The position numbers and the translations under genes are program-made. DNA of 15,213 nucleotides from Clostridia bacterium (GTDB taxonomy: Bacteria > Bacillota > Clostridia > Christensenellales > CAG-138): the NCBI GenBank assembly GCA_030530185.1, contig JAUMVL010000017.1, positions 1 through 15,213 of the forward strand, written 5' to 3'. The notes beneath the pieces were generated by a model. It saw only the letters and a program-made list of their open reading frames with translations. It made no database searches and was not told where the DNA came from. This document shows positions 6,311 to 12,698 of the stretch, in pieces (within the stretch, counting starts at the first letter, position 1; each line of letters opens with the position of its first letter).

Positions 6311-7648
6311 ATGCAGAAGAAGGATGCAAAAAAACTGACAGTCAAGATGCTGATCGCCATGGTGGCGGCGGTGCTGTGCGGCCTCGGCGTGATCGCGCTG
6401 CGCGAATCGCTGATGGGTTCCGGGAAGGAAGCAGTCTGGAACACGATCAACAACCTGCTGTTTGCGGACATTTCCGCTGCGGGCAATGAAAGTGCAATCG
6501 GCCTGTTCTACATCATCGGACAGCTGTTCGTTAAGGCGCTGCAGCTGGTCATTGTCCCGATGGTATTCACGAGTATCGTGCTGGCTATGATCCGCATCTC
6601 GGATTCGAGAAAGCTCGGCAGAATCTCGTCAAAGGCCATCGTTCTGTTTTTAGCCACAACGGTCTGCTCGATCATCCTTGCAGTCGTCGTCGGCACAATC
6701 GCCTTCCGCGCGGGTGCGTTCCGTAACACGGCGCTCGACATGACGGGCAGCACCGGCAACACCGGCAGCAATCCGCTGATGATCATCGTAAACGCAGTCC
6801 CGAACAACCTTGTTTCGGCACTCTCCAACAACGGAGGCGTGCTCGCAATCGTCGTCACAGCGGTTGCCGTCGGCCTTGCGGTCAATGCGCTGAAGGAAAA
6901 GGTAACCGCGATCCCGAAGCTGTGCGAAGAGGTCAGCGAGATTATCAACAAGGTGCTCGGCTTTATCGTGGACAAGTTCGGCCCGATCGCCATCTTCTGC
7001 CTGATCACGCGCACCTGCGCGGCCTATGGCATCTCGCATTTGAAACCCGCGATTGCCTATGTGCTGCTGACGGTTGCGCTGCTGCTGCTCGTTCTGTTCG
7101 GCGGATATGCGCTTGTGGTCAAGCTCACGACCGGTCTGAACCCGGTTCCGTTTGTCAAAAAGGTTTCCAAGGTTGCGCTGTTCGGCTTCTCGACCTCGTC
7201 GAGCGCCGCCACGCTGCCGCTAAATCTGAAAACCACGACCGAGGAGCTCGGCGTGCATGAAGAGATCGCTTCCTTCGTTCTGCCGCTCGGCATGACCGTC
7301 AATATGGACGGCACCGCGATCATGCAGGTGATCGCGACGATCTTCATCGCGGGATGCGCCGGCTACGAACTGAGCCTTCCGACGCTGTTGTTGATCGGCG
7401 TGCTTGCCATCATCGCTTCGGTCGGAACTCCCGCGGCTCCCGGCGCCGGCGCGGTCATCCTGTTCACGATCCTTTCCGGTGTCGGTTTCAACAACGAGCT
7501 TGCCCTGATGGCATACAGCCTGATTCTTGCAATCAACCGCCCGATCGAGATGCTCGTTACGGCGCTGAACGTTGTCGGCGACAGCGCCTGTGCCATGGCG
7601 GTTGCCAAGAGCGAGAACGCACTCGACACGGAGCGCTACCGCGCATAA
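6311..7648 (+). CDS. Dicarboxylate/amino acid:cation symporter (DAACS family)
   Basis: The 445-residue membrane protein has the full set of GltPh-fold landmarks: the serine-rich hairpin-1 loop GFSTSSSAATLPLN, the sodium-site motif MTVNMDGTAIMQ, the hairpin-2 loop SVGTPAAPGAGA, and the TM8 region ALNVVGDSACAMAVAK. By alignment to GltPh TM8, Asp394 is Glu413, Thr398 is Thr417, Asn401 is Asn420 and Asp405 is Asp424, but Arg397, which holds the side-chain carboxylate of glutamate or aspartate, is Val416. The substrate may therefore be a neutral amino acid or a differently bound organic acid. AGGAGG lies 8 nt before the ATG. Only 4 nt separate its stop from pyrK, so it is the first gene of the pyr operon. 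DAACS relatives in enteric bacteria (DctA) are known to import orotate, one possible reason for this position. An L-serine/threonine or aspartate carrier is also possible. Confidence 0.9.
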   Translation: MQKKDAKKLTVKMLIAMVAAVLCGLGVIALRESLMGSGKEAVWNTINNLLFADISAAGNESAIGLFYIIGQLFVKALQLVIVPMVFTSIVLAMIRISDSRKLGRISSKAIVLFLATTVCSIILAVVVGTIAFRAGAFRNTALDMTGSTGNTGSNPLMIIVNAVPNNLVSALSNNGGVLAIVVTAVAVGLAVNALKEKVTAIPKLCEEVSEIINKVLGFIVDKFGPIAIFCLITRTCAAYGISHLKPAIAYVLLTVALLLLVLFGGYALVVKLTTGLNPVPFVKKVSKVALFGFSTSSSAATLPLNLKTTTEELGVHEEIASFVLPLGMTVNMDGTAIMQVIATIFIAGCAGYELSLPTLLLIGVLAIIASVGTPAAPGAGAVILFTILSGVGFNNELALMAYSLILAINRPIEMLVTALNVVGDSACAMAVAKSENALDTERYRA

Positions 7649-7652
7649 CGGC

Positions 7653-8390
7653 ATGGTGACCGATCAGCTCTGTACGATTCTCCGGCAGGAGCCGGCGGCG
7701 CCGGATACCTATACGCTGTGGCTTCGGCCAAGCGAACCCGTTTCGGTGCTGCCCGGACAGTTTCTGAACCTTGCGATCCCGGGTGTAACCCTGCGCCGTC
7801 CGATCTCCGTGACCGACGTGCAGGACGGTGTACTCCGCTTAACGTACCGTGTCGCGGGCAAGGGGACTGCGCTGCTGTCCCGCTACCCGGGCGATACGAT
7901 CCATGCCATTTTACCGCTCGGCAACGGATTTTCGCTGCCGGAAGCGAACCGTACCGTGCTGATCATCGGCGGCGGAATCGGTTGTGCGCCGCTCTATGGC
8001 CTTGTTCGTGCGGCCGTGGAGCGAAATTGCCGCGTCACGGTCGTGTTCGGCTTTCGCGAGCCAAAGCAGGCACTCTTTTGGGAGGAGCTGCAAAAGCTTC
8101 CGGTACGCGCCCATTACTGCTACGACAGCGAGGGCGAAACGGTCGCGACGATTCTCCGACAAAAGCATCTTGAATCGCTTCCGTTCTATGCATGCGGGCC
8201 GCTTGCGATGCTGAAAGCCGTGGACAAAGTGATGCGCACGGACGGATGGTATTCGCTTGAATGCCGCATGGGCTGCGGATTCGGAGCCTGCATGGGCTGC
8301 AGCGTCGAGCTGAAAAGCGGCATGCGGCGAATTTGCAAAGACGGACCGGTCTTTTCACGGGAGGAGATTCTATGGGCGAACTTGCGGTAA
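7653..8390 (+). CDS. pyrK: Dihydroorotate dehydrogenase electron-transfer subunit
   Basis: The 245-residue protein is the FAD and [2Fe-2S] partner of class IB PyrD, passing electrons from dihydroorotate oxidation to NAD+. The FAD-binding block LRRPISV (48-54) and nucleotide-binding loop GGGIGCAPL (106-114) lead to the cluster ligands C208-x4-C213-x2-C216-x11-C228, inside CRMGCGFGACMGC and RRICKDGPVF. The start at 7653 gives the usual N-terminus and length. It has no recognisable Shine-Dalgarno and lies 4 nt after the symporter stop, so translation is probably coupled to the upstream gene. It overlaps pyrD by 19 nt. The enzyme is expected to be a soluble PyrK2-PyrD2 heterotetramer, as described for Lactococcus lactis. 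Confidence 0.95.
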   Translation: MVTDQLCTILRQEPAAPDTYTLWLRPSEPVSVLPGQFLNLAIPGVTLRRPISVTDVQDGVLRLTYRVAGKGTALLSRYPGDTIHAILPLGNGFSLPEANRTVLIIGGGIGCAPLYGLVRAAVERNCRVTVVFGFREPKQALFWEELQKLPVRAHYCYDSEGETVATILRQKHLESLPFYACGPLAMLKAVDKVMRTDGWYSLECRMGCGFGACMGCSVELKSGMRRICKDGPVFSREEILWANLR

Positions 8391-9286
8391 CCTTATCCGG
8401 CCTCACGCTCGATAATCCATTGATTCCGGCCAGCGGAACCTTCGGTTACGGACTCGATTATCTCGATTTTTATGATGTCAACGAGGTCGGAAGCTTTGCA
8501 ATCAAGGGAACAACGCTGCATCCGCGATCCGGCAATCCTCTGCCGCGCATTGCGGAATACGGCGGCGGCATGCTGAATGCCGTCGGCCTCGAAAACCCGG
8601 GCGTGGACATCGTCATTTCCGACATCTTTCCAAAGCTTGCCGCGGTTTATCACGGAAAGGTGCTTGCCAACATCGGCGGCTTTTCCGTTCAAGAGTACGC
8701 CGAAACAGCAAGCCGGTTTGACCGGGAACCAATCGTCGGCATTCTGGAACTGAACATCTCGTGCCCCAATGTGCACGGCGGCGGAATGAGCTTCGGTACC
8801 GATCCCCTGCTTGCGGCAAAGGTGGTCGAAGCGGTGAAGCGCGTAACCGCCAAGCCGGTCTATGTCAAGTGCACGCCGCAATGTCCGGACCTTGTCACGA
8901 TGTGCCGAACGCTCGAATCGGCCGGCGCGGACGGACTTGTGCTGCTGAACACCTTTTTGGGGACGCGGCTGGCTTTCCGCACCGGAAAGCCGATCCTTGC
9001 CAACATTACGGGCGGCGTCAGCGGTGCGGGCATTTTCCCGATGGCGCTGTATCGCGTCTACGAAGTTTATCCCAAGGTACACATTCCGATCATCGGATGC
9101 GGCGGCGTCACCTGTGCGGACGATGTGATCGAAATGCTGTCGGCGGGAGCGAGCGCCGTTGAGATCGGAACGCAGAATCTGATCGATCCGATGTGTATTG
9201 TCAAAATCAAACGAGAACTGCCGCAGCGGCTGCGCGAACTTGGCGTATCATCGCTGCAGAATCTGATAGGGAGGGCATTTCATTGA
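8372..9286 (+). CDS. pyrD: Dihydroorotate dehydrogenase class IB, catalytic subunit
   Basis: The 304-residue TIM-barrel FMN enzyme oxidises dihydroorotate to orotate. Family blocks in order are NPLIPASGTFGYG (15-27), KGTTLHPRSGNPLPRIAEYG (45-64), GMLNAVGLENPG (66-77), LNISCPNVHGGG (127-138) with the catalytic base Cys131 of the class 1 type, then the FMN-phosphate region with GCGGV and an SAGASAVEIGT segment. The Cys rather than Ser base, together with the adjacent pyrK, identifies class IB (NAD-linked) rather than membrane quinone-linked class 2. The start at 8372 has GGGAGGAG 5 nt upstream and lies inside the pyrK end. Its stop overlaps the TTG start of pyrF. Confidence 0.96.
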   Translation: MGELAVTLSGLTLDNPLIPASGTFGYGLDYLDFYDVNEVGSFAIKGTTLHPRSGNPLPRIAEYGGGMLNAVGLENPGVDIVISDIFPKLAAVYHGKVLANIGGFSVQEYAETASRFDREPIVGILELNISCPNVHGGGMSFGTDPLLAAKVVEAVKRVTAKPVYVKCTPQCPDLVTMCRTLESAGADGLVLLNTFLGTRLAFRTGKPILANITGGVSGAGIFPMALYRVYEVYPKVHIPIIGCGGVTCADDVIEMLSAGASAVEIGTQNLIDPMCIVKIKRELPQRLRELGVSSLQNLIGRAFH

Positions 9287-9987
9287 ACAGAGCTGTCATT
9301 ATTGCATGTGATTTTCAGGATCAGGAAAAGGTCCTGTCGTTTTTGGACCGGTTCATCGACTGCAAACCGTTCGTAAAGATCGGTATGGAGGTGTTCTACG
9401 GAAACGGTCCGGCAATCGTGCGTGAGATCAAAGCGCGCGGACATAAGATTTTCCTGGATCTCAAGCTGCATGATATTCCGAATACGGTGTATAAATCGAT
9501 GCGTAAGCTTGCGGAGCTCGATGTCGACATGGTCAACGTCCATGCCGCCGGCTCCATTGAAATGATGCGGGCAGCGCGGCGCGCACTCGACGAAAAGGGG
9601 TCGAAGGCGCTGCTGCTTGCCGTCACGCAGCTGACGAGCACGAGCGAAGACGTGATGCAGCGCGAGCTGTGGATCAACCACTCGATGGAGGACACCGTAC
9701 GTCACTATGCGCAAAACGCCAAGGAAGCCGGATGCGACGGCGTCGTCTGCTCGCCGCTCGAAGCCGGACTGGTCGAGCGGGCCTGCGGCAGCGAATTTGT
9801 CACCGTTACGCCGGGCATCCGCTTTGCAAACGACGCAAAGGGCGATCAGAAGCGCGTAACGACCCCGGCAATGGCAAAGGAGCTCGGCTCCACGTTCATC
9901 GTTGTCGGGCGCTCGATTACCGATGCCGCCGATCCGGTTGCAGCCTATCACCGTGCGGCAAGAGAATTCGCGGAGGGGATTCAATGA
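9283..9987 (+). CDS. pyrF: Orotidine-5'-phosphate decarboxylase
   Basis: The 234-residue enzyme decarboxylates OMP to UMP. The catalytic Asp-x-Lys-x-x-Asp array is visible in FLDLKLHDIPNTV as Asp59, Lys61 and Asp64. VTPGIRF and VVGRSITDAADPVAAY mark the phosphate-binding end of the barrel. The start is inferred to be TTG at 9283, forming a 4-nt TTGA overlap with the pyrD stop. AGGGAGGG lies about 8 nt upstream, and the protein then begins M(TTG)NRAVIIACDF, exactly where the family starts. No ATG is available at this point, and upstream in-frame codons would only extend the chain into pyrD. Its own stop overlaps the pyrE ATG as ATGA. Confidence 0.95.
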   Translation: MNRAVIIACDFQDQEKVLSFLDRFIDCKPFVKIGMEVFYGNGPAIVREIKARGHKIFLDLKLHDIPNTVYKSMRKLAELDVDMVNVHAAGSIEMMRAARRALDEKGSKALLLAVTQLTSTSEDVMQRELWINHSMEDTVRHYAQNAKEAGCDGVVCSPLEAGLVERACGSEFVTVTPGIRFANDAKGDQKRVTTPAMAKELGSTFIVVGRSITDAADPVAAYHRAAREFAEGIQ

Positions 9988-10622
9988 AACGAACGATCGC
10001 AGCCGATCTGCTGCATATCAAAGCGGTTTTTCTGCGGCCCGAGGCGCCGTTTCCCTGGGCAAGCGGTATCCTGTCTCCGATCTATTGCGACAACCGCCTG
10101 ACCTTGTCGGACGTCCGCGTGCGCGATGATGTCGAACATGCGCTTGCCGAACTGATCCGAACCCACTACCCTTCGTGTGAAGCCGTTATGGGCACAAGCA
10201 CGGCGGGTATTGCGCATGCGGCAATCGTCGCGACGATCCTGGACTTGCCGATGGGCTACGTTCGCGCCGCCGCCAAGGATCACGGCCGGACAAACCAAAT
10301 CGAAGGCCGCTGCGATCCCGGCACCAAGGTCGTCGTCGTGGAGGATCTGATTTCGACGGCCGGCAGCGTTGTTGATGTCTGCGAAGCCCTGCGCGCAGCG
10401 GGTGCCGAGGTGCTCGGCATCGTTTCGATCTTCACCTACGGCATGAAAAAAGCCGATGATCGGCTGAAGGATCACGGCCTTGTCAATGTGTCCGCTTCGG
10501 ACTACGATACGCTTTTAACCGTTGCCGCCGAGGAGGGCTGCATCCGTCCCGAGCAGATACCGGCTTTGCTGGCTTTTCGAGACAATCCTTCCGACGAAAG
10601 CTGGATTACCTCCATACGCTAA
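9984..10622 (+). CDS. pyrE: Orotate phosphoribosyltransferase
   Basis: The 212-residue type I PRTase joins orotate to PRPP to give OMP. The catalytic flexible loop KDHGRTNQIEG spans about 98-108. The PRPP-binding motif VVVVEDLISTAGS lies at 116-128; Ala126 replaces the more common Gly in STGGS. FPWASGILSPIYCDNR (23-38) is the usual N-terminal substrate region. It starts within the ATGA overlap with pyrF and is the last gene of the operon; a strong terminator begins 11 nt after the stop. With PyrK, PyrD and PyrF it completes the route from dihydroorotate to UMP. The earlier genes (carAB, pyrB, pyrC) are not in this window. Confidence 0.95.
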   Translation: MKRTIAADLLHIKAVFLRPEAPFPWASGILSPIYCDNRLTLSDVRVRDDVEHALAELIRTHYPSCEAVMGTSTAGIAHAAIVATILDLPMGYVRAAAKDHGRTNQIEGRCDPGTKVVVVEDLISTAGSVVDVCEALRAAGAEVLGIVSIFTYGMKKADDRLKDHGLVNVSASDYDTLLTVAAEEGCIRPEQIPALLAFRDNPSDESWITSIR

Positions 10623-10632
10623 CGAGCTTTTG

Positions 10633-10671
10633 GCGCAGGGAACGCTTATAACCGCGTTTCCTGCGCTTTTT
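10633..10671 (+). terminator. Intrinsic terminator of the pyr operon
   Basis: GCGCAGGGAACGC (10633-10645) pairs with GCGTTTCCTGCGC (10654-10666) over 13 bp with one G-U pair and an 8-nt loop, followed by TTTTT. It lies 11 nt past the pyrE stop. On the other strand no T-run follows, so it should act in the plus direction only. Confidence 0.93.
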
Positions 10672-10716
10672 CTGTAGGCAGATCGGGTCAAACCGTCCAC
10701 CGGTCCGATTGCGTGG

Positions 10717-11466
10717 TCAATCGAGTAAATATCGCAGCATCCGTTCTGGATGGTTCAAAAACTCCTTTGTGATCTGGTAATGCTCCGTGTCGCGGTAATC
10801 GACCGTGCGAATGCCCTCCTTTGAGAGCTCCCATAGCTCGGCGCCGGGAAACGCCATCAAAATCGGTGAATGCGAGGATAGGATGAGCTGCGAATCAGCC
10901 TTGACCAGCCGGTCGAATTCCACGAGCAGCGTCATCAGCTTCGACGGTGAAAGCGCCGCCTCCGGCTCATCCAGAAGGTACAGCCCGTGCCCGCCGAAGC
11001 GGTTGTGCACCGCAGCAAAGAAGCTTTCCCCATGCGACTGATTGTGCAGCGATACCCCGCCGAAGCCTGTAATGATTGGCGGGCTAAAACTCGGCTCGGC
11101 ATCGGCCCGGTCGATGTAGGTCGCCATGTTGTAAAAGCTCTCGGCACGCAGAAAGAACCCGTCACGCGGGCGGCGGCGCTTGCCGAGCCGGATATGGCGG
11201 TACAGCTCGGAATGAGAATTTTCGGTCGCAAACGAAAAGTTCAGCGTACCGCCCTCCGGGTTAAACCCATAGGCGATTGCAATTGCCTCGAGCAGCGTCG
11301 ATTTGCCGGTCCCGTTCTCCCCGATCAGGATCGTCATGCGGCTGTTGAGGCGAAGTTCCCCGGCCCTGCACAGGTGCTGTACGGCGGGAATGGCGTTCAG
11401 ATAGGAGGATGGTTCGATCGGCTCCGAAAGGATCACGCGGTCGATATACAGATCGTTTGCGTTCAT
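10717..11466 (-). CDS. AAA/ABC-like ATPase, COG3910 type
   Basis: The 249-residue protein carries a complete ABC-type nucleotide-binding site: Walker A GENGTGKST (49-57), a signature-like SHGES (144-148), Walker B LYLLDEPEA (162-170) and an H-loop histidine in SSHSP (His199). No membrane segment or partner permease is seen. It resembles the stand-alone, SMC/RecF-like predicted ATPases (COG3910, AAA_21/AAA_23) whose role is undefined. The start is uncertain. The ATG at 11466 fits the family N-terminus, but no Shine-Dalgarno precedes it or the alternative in-frame ATG at 11535. A candidate promoter places transcription start on that ATG, which would make the message leaderless. It lies 91 nt downstream of the lipoprotein gene on the same strand and converges with the pyr operon. 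Confidence 0.85.
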   Translation of the reverse strand: MNANDLYIDRVILSEPIEPSSYLNAIPAVQHLCRAGELRLNSRMTILIGENGTGKSTLLEAIAIAYGFNPEGGTLNFSFATENSHSELYRHIRLGKRRRPRDGFFLRAESFYNMATYIDRADAEPSFSPPIITGFGGVSLHNQSHGESFFAAVHNRFGGHGLYLLDEPEAALSPSKLMTLLVEFDRLVKADSQLILSSHSPILMAFPGAELWELSKEGIRTVDYRDTEHYQITKEFLNHPERMLRYLLD

Positions 11467-11472
11467 GCAGAC

Positions 11473-11501
11473 AGCATAGCACGCGGCGCATGCGGATGCA
11501 A
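11473..11501 (-). promoter_or_regulatory. Possible promoter giving a leaderless ATPase mRNA
   Basis: On the minus strand TTGCAT (11501-11496) and TATGCT (11478-11473, preceded by TGC as in extended -10 sites) are 17 nt apart. The usual 7-nt spacing puts +1 at 11466, the A of the ATG. Both hexamers are imperfect, so this is tentative. Confidence 0.3.
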
Positions 11502-11557
11502 GCAAAACCTTTTTACCTGCGTCGAAAGGGGGCATAATCGCCCGTTCCGTGCACCCG

Positions 11558-12496
11558 TTATGCGTCGAAGAACGTCACCGTGACCGGCTCGTCGGGAAGG
11601 ACGCTGACGTTCGGAACCGAGACCAGCAGCAGCCATGCCGCCATATCGCTCGTTCCGACTTCCGGTACTTTGCGCCGGACGGTGACCGTCACGCCGGTTT
11701 CATCGGCTTGCACGCCCGCTACCGAAAAACGCATCGAGCCGCTCCCTGCTTCAACCGGCACGATCAGAAGCGCCTGATCGGCAAAGAACGCGGCATCATA
11801 CGGCGCAAAGGCGTCGCTGATCGGTGTAAAGGACAGTCCCATGTCGCGAGACAGACCGGCGTTGGCGGACAGCCAGTTTGCAAGCGCGTCGTCATCGAGG
11901 ATCACACCGACCTCCATCCCGGCAACGTCCTCCGACCATCCGATCCGCACTGCATCGGCGGTGAACGGAACGTCCTGCGCCTGCCGGACAGCGCAGAAGC
12001 TGTAGTAACAATCCCCGTGCGCCGCACCGTCAAAGTAGGCGTGTACCTCATACACCGCGCTGCCGCACGCGGGAAGCTCTGCGGTCACCACGTTTCCGTC
12101 CACGAAAATCGCCGGCATAAAGGCGGGCTTTTCATAGGACTCCTTTGAAGCGGCGTCCCCGGTGCGCCATCCGGAAAGCGTCACGCGGTTCAGCGTCTGA
12201 TCGTCCGCAAGCACAAAGGTCAACGTCACCGTGCGTGCGTCCTTCAGCGGAAGCGGGGTCAGCAGATCCACCATGTCGATCGCCGCCATGCCGCATGCTT
12301 CCACGCCGGTTTCGGTGCCGTCGCCGTTCGGGTACATCCAGGAATAGGAACCGATCGCTGCAGGCACGCTCTCGTCCGGAACGGAAACGGTCAGGGTGGG
12401 CGGCTTGGTCGGCATCGGGTCGGGCGCAGAAACCGACCCCTTTGCGGCGCATCCGAGCAGCAGCCCCGTCAGCAGCATGATTCCGAATCGTTTCAT
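11558..12496 (-). CDS. Secreted lipoprotein with possible PrcB-like C-terminal domain
   Basis: The 312-residue product begins with a lipoprotein signal peptide, MKRFGIMLLTGLLLGC. The LLGC lipobox would be cleaved before Cys16 and lipid-anchored outside the membrane. A Pro-rich linker (about 22-35) leads to a domain starting SYSWMYPNGDGTETG, a layout I associate with clostridial lipoproteins. A C-terminal part around residues 235-312 (ALLIVPVEAGSGS, VTVTVRRKVPEVG, WLLLVSVPN) recalls the PrcB_C protease-complex domain; this is a weak likeness, not a confirmed match. The start at 12496 has AAGGAGAAC 8 nt upstream. The gene diverges from the SPFH operon and is followed by the ATPase gene. No function can be assigned; surface sensing or protection is only a guess. 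Confidence 0.8.
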   Translation of the reverse strand: MKRFGIMLLTGLLLGCAAKGSVSAPDPMPTKPPTLTVSVPDESVPAAIGSYSWMYPNGDGTETGVEACGMAAIDMVDLLTPLPLKDARTVTLTFVLADDQTLNRVTLSGWRTGDAASKESYEKPAFMPAIFVDGNVVTAELPACGSAVYEVHAYFDGAAHGDCYYSFCAVRQAQDVPFTADAVRIGWSEDVAGMEVGVILDDDALANWLSANAGLSRDMGLSFTPISDAFAPYDAAFFADQALLIVPVEAGSGSMRFSVAGVQADETGVTVTVRRKVPEVGTSDMAAWLLLVSVPNVSVLPDEPVTVTFFDA

Positions 12497-12523
12497 AATA
12501 TGTTCTCCTTTGTTTTCTTGTCT

Positions 12524-12529
12524 ATAATA
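12524..12529 (-). promoter_or_regulatory. Possible -10 box of the lipoprotein promoter
   Basis: TATTAT on the minus strand lies 28 nt before the lipoprotein ATG, just downstream of a GC-only stretch (12530-12542). No good -35 is found at 16-19 nt; TTGCAA at 20 nt is too far. Only the -10 is proposed. Confidence 0.3.
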
Positions 12530-12570
12530 CCGCGCGGCGCGGCAAACGGTTGCAAAACAGGACGGAATCC

Positions 12571-12587
12571 TCCCCCGGGAAGGGGGA
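12571..12587. other. Small GC-rich hairpin between divergent genes
   Basis: TCCCCC (12571-12576) pairs with GGGGGA (12582-12587) around a GGGAA loop. It lies upstream of both divergent promoters and outside either predicted transcript, so it may be a protein-binding palindrome or chance. The rest of 12497-12698 holds the promoters and tandem repeats listed separately. Confidence 0.35.
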
Positions 12588-12623
12588 CAAGTGCATCTTG
12601 CAAATATTTTTGCCGTACCCCCC

Positions 12624-12652
12624 TTGACAGAACATGGAGCCGGTGATATTAT
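12624..12652 (+). promoter_or_regulatory. Strong promoter of the SPFH-RHH-CPBP operon
   Basis: TTGACA (12624-12629) and TATTAT (12647-12652) are 17 nt apart, one base from full consensus. Start is expected near 12659. The -10 is embedded in a palindrome, TGATATTATCA (12644-12654), so a protein bound there would block it. Confidence 0.8.
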
Positions 12653-12680
12653 CATTCCGATATCAAAATGATATCAAATT
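12644..12680 (+). promoter_or_regulatory. Candidate operator: tandem GATATCAAAAT repeats at the start site
   Basis: Two adjacent 11-nt direct repeats, GATATCAAAAT (12659-12669) and GATATCAAATT (12670-12680), differ at one base and begin exactly at the predicted +1. Each contains the self-complementary GATATC, and the second forms a full TGATATCA palindrome (12669-12676). A third related site, TGATATTATCA, covers the -10. Three phased sites over a promoter are typical of cooperative repressor binding, and the operon encodes a ribbon-helix-helix protein that could be the ligand. The role is inference; the repeats are seen. Confidence 0.55.
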
Positions 12681-12698
12681 TTACAGGAGGACAGGAAG

